From Chondrosia reniformis (Eukaryota; Porifera; Demospongiae; Chondrillida; Chondrillidae), in assembly GCA_947172415.1 (NCBI GenBank), contig OX359189.1:2316501-2380500 (forward strand): a stretch of 64,000 bases of DNA, read 5' to 3'. The translations under genes and the position numbers were made by a program. Below are positions 60,533-64,000 of this stretch, piece after piece (position 1 is the stretch's first letter; each line of letters begins with the position of its first letter). The notes below the pieces were generated by a model. The model made no database searches. It had not been told where the DNA came from and saw only the letters and a program-made list of their open reading frames with translations.

Positions 60533-63417
60533 TTACCCTTCTTCATCAAGAGCTGGGAACGTGTGGCCTGTCTTATTGAGTAATTCATCCATTAAGAATC
60601 TTCTATCTTCACTAGACATTTGTCCATAATACACATTCATCCAGTCCTTGATAGTGACTGAACTGCTTTTGTGTTTGGTCTGTGTGGAGTACATCCATCT
60701 GGGGATTCCCCTTCTATCAAGCACCCTAAAAGTGTCTTTGTTGATTGAGTTGAAGTTTATAAAATATGAAAAATCAATAGCACAAGGATTGCACTGCCAA
60801 GACTGTGGAGAGAAGTGAGGATTGATCGATCTAAAGAAGAAAAAAAGTACTTACGTATAGATGCATGTTCATTTGAACAACAGCTCAGGTTGCCAAACTC
60901 ACCTTAATGGTTGCCAAGCTCACCCTAAAGGTTGCCAAGCTCACCCTAAAGGTTGCCAAGCTCACCCTAAAGGTTGCCAAGCTCACCCTAAAGGTTGCCA
61001 AGCTCACCTTAATGGTTGCCAAGCTCACCTTAATGGTTGCCAAGCTCACCTTAATGGTTGCCAAGCTCACCTTAATGGTTGCCAAGCTCACCCTAAAGGT
61101 TGCCAAGCTCACCTTAATGGTTGCCAAGCTCACCCTAAAGGTTGCCAAGCTCACCCTAAAGGTTGCCAAGCTCACCCTAATGGTTGCAAAGCTCACCTTA
61201 ATGGTTGCCAAGTAAGATAGTCCAAGTAATCGGCAAACATGATATAGCCCTTGTCAACTGATTGTGGTCTCTCTCCGTGATGCCTACCAATCTGATTGGC
61301 CATTTCATTACTTATTTTGACTCTATATCTTTGTTCACTGGAACTTCCAGAATGGTAGATTGGGTTTCCATGACGATCTGGGATAGCAAACTCCAGCTAA
61401 CAATCAAACATATATGAATCGAAAGATAGCCTGTCTCTTGTGTAAATAATCCACAAAATAGGAGTGTATAATCAATATGGACAATTACAAGCAGACATTT
61501 TCTTTTGGGTTTTCTGAATCAGTGTTATTTGCCCATAAAAGACTGTATCAGATGGGGGATGGAAATTTGCTTACATTTTTACTTAAAGGAGTAATACACT
61601 TTTAAGGTATAGTAGAGGAATATGGATAATGTAGATAGTGACTTCCAAGTGAGATTATCTATTTCATCATGGTCAAAATGCACATCTGGTGGCTAGTGGA
61701 CATGGGCCAAGGAAGGCGACTGAACATGAAATTATTAATTCACAGCACAAAATACTCATGACTACGTATATAGATAAGTAATCACAAGAAAAGACATTCA
61801 ACATCATGCAGTGTGTGGTTGCCAGGATACAGTGGATGAATTACGTATATGTATGTATATGGTGGGAATAAGTCTCTGTGCCAGCTAACATAAGTAGTAA
61901 TATATGTACGTATATATTGTGATCATTCCTAAATTATCTTCCTAATTAGGTGTCTGGGCGCTTGCAGTCTTTATTGATGACTAATTACTGCCTTTTTGGA
62001 CGATTAATGTAAACCACTTACCTTATCCATGAAACCGGATAGCATTCTCTCTGCTGGGTCCCGTAGGACTACAAACTTGATATAATCTGGGTCATGTAAT
62101 CTTCTCTGCTGTTCAGCTGGTGATAACCGTTGAAACATCAGTTTGTGGATTTGTGGATTATTATGAACATTAAATTTCATTAATGATTTATTGGCCGGCA
62201 TGTAGCCCATCATTACATGAAACATATACTTGTAATTGGAACATCCAACTGCATAGATAAGAAATAGGCATTACTCTGTGATAACCTGGGAATATATACA
62301 ACAAAAGTCCGCCTGCTATATACATAAAACACATACGTAGTTAATTTAAATGGAATTTTAACTTATAATAGTAAAATGACTGGATCTAAACCAAGTCTCA
62401 CCTTTTGGTATAAAACAAAATATGACTTTATACTGATCATTATATAATAGATTGGAATAACTGGTCCGTCTGCCAGAAAGTTCTCTATGATTACTGCAGT
62501 ATTCCCTTATCGTATGCCTTTGAGCCTAAAGACAATTTAAAATATTTACAATTGAACAAATTATAATGTATATTAATAGAATTTTTCCATTTTATATATG
62601 GAAATGGTATGGGTATCCTAGAATTTGGCTGTATTATTTAGATTATTGCATATTGAAAGAAATGCGTTTTTCTTAATTTGTCATAGCGATAATCAAATCA
62701 TAATCAAAAAGGAAAAAATTTAAAGAAGCAATTACTGGGAATTAAACCAAGGGCAACCAGTCTTGACCACCAGTGCGCAGGAATACTTGTTCAAGAATGT
62801 GGTGACTACACAGTCAGAAGGAATCCTTATTTAATCATGACTGTGTTAGTCACAGCTCAGTGGGAGAGAAGTTGGGTATGACACTTGATTTAATTTAAAG
62901 AGGCTCTCTCAAATAAAAGTGTTGGCTGCTATGGCAGCAGATGTCTTGTGGTGAGTAGGGGACCTCCAAAGCCACACTAGTGTGTGAAAACATTCATGTG
63001 CTTAATCAAGGTCACTGTTTTACATCTATGACTATGCATATAGTATACCTTCATTATACTATCAAAATCATCCATTGTCGCTTCAGAAGGATATAAATCT
63101 TTCAATGAAGACCCACTTCTGGATCCCTCAACTAGATGGGGAGAAAGATGATAAAAATAAAACGAAAAAGATTAGTTAGATGTTGTAAATCAGCAGAGAA
63201 AGTACAGACTGAACGCAGGTAGTTAGGGAAAGACATATGAAAGTAGACCGAGACTGAGACTTAGTCATAATCTATGCTATTGACAACATACAAATATTGT
63301 AGCTATAGCCTCACACTCACTATATTTATGTTGCATGGCACTAGAAGTCCAAAAATATATAAGGCAAGCAAACGTCACAAGCAACAGTGCGATCGGCACT
63401 TTCCGTCTGGTCAACAT
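60533..63417 (-). CDS. Golgi carbohydrate sulfotransferase, Sulfotransfer_2 family (6 exons)
   Basis: Minus-strand exons 63417-63321, 63131-63049, 62525-62402, 62248-62022, 61396-61197 and 60830-60533 give 1029 nt (342 aa), in frame. Residues about 6-24 form a single signal-anchor helix after MLTRRK, as expected of a type II Golgi protein. The PAPS-binding elements are IPKVGCSNYKYM (5'-phosphosulfate loop) and VVLRDPAERMLSGFMDK (3'-phosphate loop). HFSPQSWQCNPCAIDF matches the family's H..PQ...C.PC motif. Relatives (CHST8-14, HNK1ST) sulfate GalNAc, chondroitin or glucuronate; the acceptor cannot be deduced. Exon 5 ends inside the first unit of a 21-bp repeat array that repeats its 5' splice site. 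Confidence 0.9.
60891..61215. repeat. 21-bp minisatellite, about 15 copies, each with a potential 5' splice site
   Basis: Plus-strand unit GGTTGCCAAGCTCACCTTAA(T), with CCTTAAT and CCCTAAAG variants. On the minus (coding) strand each unit reads ATTAAGGTGAGCTTGGCAAC; the copy at the exon edge is the real junction (TTAAG then GTGAGC, 61197/61196). Open frames through the array on both strands are artefacts. Confidence 0.95.
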
Positions 63418-63618
63418 TCGAGCTACAGTCGATCAGATGCAGTACAGGTCTCTATACTATTAATACACTAGTTATAAGCCCGTATAGCTTTCCCTACAAT
63501 GGGTACTATCCTAAATTCCACCCCGACCAAAAGCCACTAGCCTGTATCATGTGACCACGCGGCGACCACGCCCCAACCCTTACTCCCCCGAGCTAGGCCA
63601 TGTTATAGTGAAACGAGT
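63418..63618. promoter_or_regulatory. Bidirectional promoter, sulfotransferase and downstream type II protein gene
   Basis: 201 bp between divergent start codons, with a GC-rich block (ACCACGCGGCGACCACG, about 63553-63570). No TATA box is obvious. Confidence 0.5.
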
Positions 63619-64000
63619 ATGAGCTTTCAGCTTTTGATAAGAAATAAGGCACTCAGATGCTTGCTGATGTCTACAGTATTGTTATTTGGAACGTTTCTTT
63701 TGTTAATTTTCAGTTTCTGGGACGGTTCTAACTCAAAATTGGTTCTTTCCAGTATTATTCGTAATCATGGCATTCTCTCGAGTAGTTTAACAACACTGAG
63801 AAGACTCCAGGATGAGTCTAACGCTGATAAAATTCCAATACCGCTATCAAGGGTAACTTTGCGGAATTATCGCAAAGCTCATCTTTTTGTTGAAATAGAT
63901 AAATCTCTCCAACGAATTTACTTGAAAACGGGTAAAAGATTAGTAATTCCTATGTTGAGCACGCCAGAGTACCGGCCTGTTACAGTTAACTGGCTGTGTT
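63619..64000 (+). CDS. Type II membrane protein, partial (runs off the window)
   Basis: Open from ATG 63619 to the window edge (127 codons, no stop). MSFQLLIRNKALRC is followed by a hydrophobic helix (about residues 15-37), then a Ser-rich stem and an unfamiliar luminal start (YRKAHLFVEIDKSLQRIYLK). The short basic N terminus, signal anchor and stem resemble Golgi glycosyl- or sulfotransferases, but no catalytic motif is reached. It is divergently paired with the sulfotransferase gene. Confidence 0.6.
   Translation, partial: MSFQLLIRNKALRCLLMSTVLLFGTFLLLIFSFWDGSNSKLVLSSIIRNHGILSSSLTTLRRLQDESNADKIPIPLSRVTLRNYRKAHLFVEIDKSLQRIYLKTGKRLVIPMLSTPEYRPVTVNWLC

Noticed and set aside
60891-61215. Regular short repeat array that could look like CRISPR
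   Set aside because: Units are contiguous, with no unique spacers, and lie in an intron of a eukaryotic gene.

Overview
The window looks like nuclear DNA from a compact invertebrate genome, most likely a demosponge related to Amphimedon. This is an inference. The genes are intron-rich with GT-AG introns, many about 50-200 bp, and the intergenic spaces are AT-rich and short. The gene set is metazoan: SDHC, SDHD, SETD7, CFAP91, GPN1, AMP deaminase, a Golgi sulfotransferase and a tripartite NLR (Death-NACHT-LRR). Splice junctions were worked out by eye, keeping reading phase across each junction. For every complete gene listed the summed exons are a multiple of three.

Layout. 0.2-4.3 kb (+): a membrane receptor with two jacalin-like lectin folds and three sushi domains; all its introns are phase 1. 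4.7-6.2 kb (+): an unrecognised gene with a zinc deaminase-like motif and a frame break. 6.5-12.4 kb (-): ETNPPL/PHYKPL-type phospho-lyase. 13.2-16.5 kb: SDHC (-) and SDHD (+), head to head with 25 bp between start codons. 16.9-18.5 kb: CHCHD7 (-) and SETD7 (+), head to head with 57 bp between starts. 19.0-28.6 kb (-): AMP deaminase, head to head with CFAP91 (28.7-35.3 kb, +), 109 bp apart. 35.7-40.7 kb (-): a Death / CARD-like / nucleoside-phosphorylase-fold protein. 42.9-45.3 kb (-): GPN1. 45.6-59.5 kb (-): a complete NLR of about 1385 aa whose last intron carries an apparently intact 2826-bp PIF/Harbinger transposon. 60.5-63.4 kb (-): a carbohydrate sulfotransferase, head to head with a partial type II membrane protein gene that runs off the window end.

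Themes. (1) Four divergent gene pairs share very short promoters, one of them driving both membrane anchors of respiratory complex II. (2) An immune-type block (Death-nucleosidase gene and NLR, and perhaps the lectin receptor and deaminase-like gene) lies among housekeeping genes. The NLR linker between Death and NACHT is growing by a 467-bp tandem duplication that copies whole exons. (3) At least five tandem-repeat arrays begin on or copy an exon/intron boundary, including 5' splice sites in AMPD, GPN1 and the sulfotransferase. (4) A dispersed family of short hairpin elements contains a hammerhead-ribozyme-like core (CTGANGA ... GAAA), in one place as a near-perfect palindrome.

Limits: no database search was possible, so orthologue names rest on recognisable family motifs. 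First exons of AMPD and the NLR, and the whole 3' half of the deaminase-like gene, are the least certain models.
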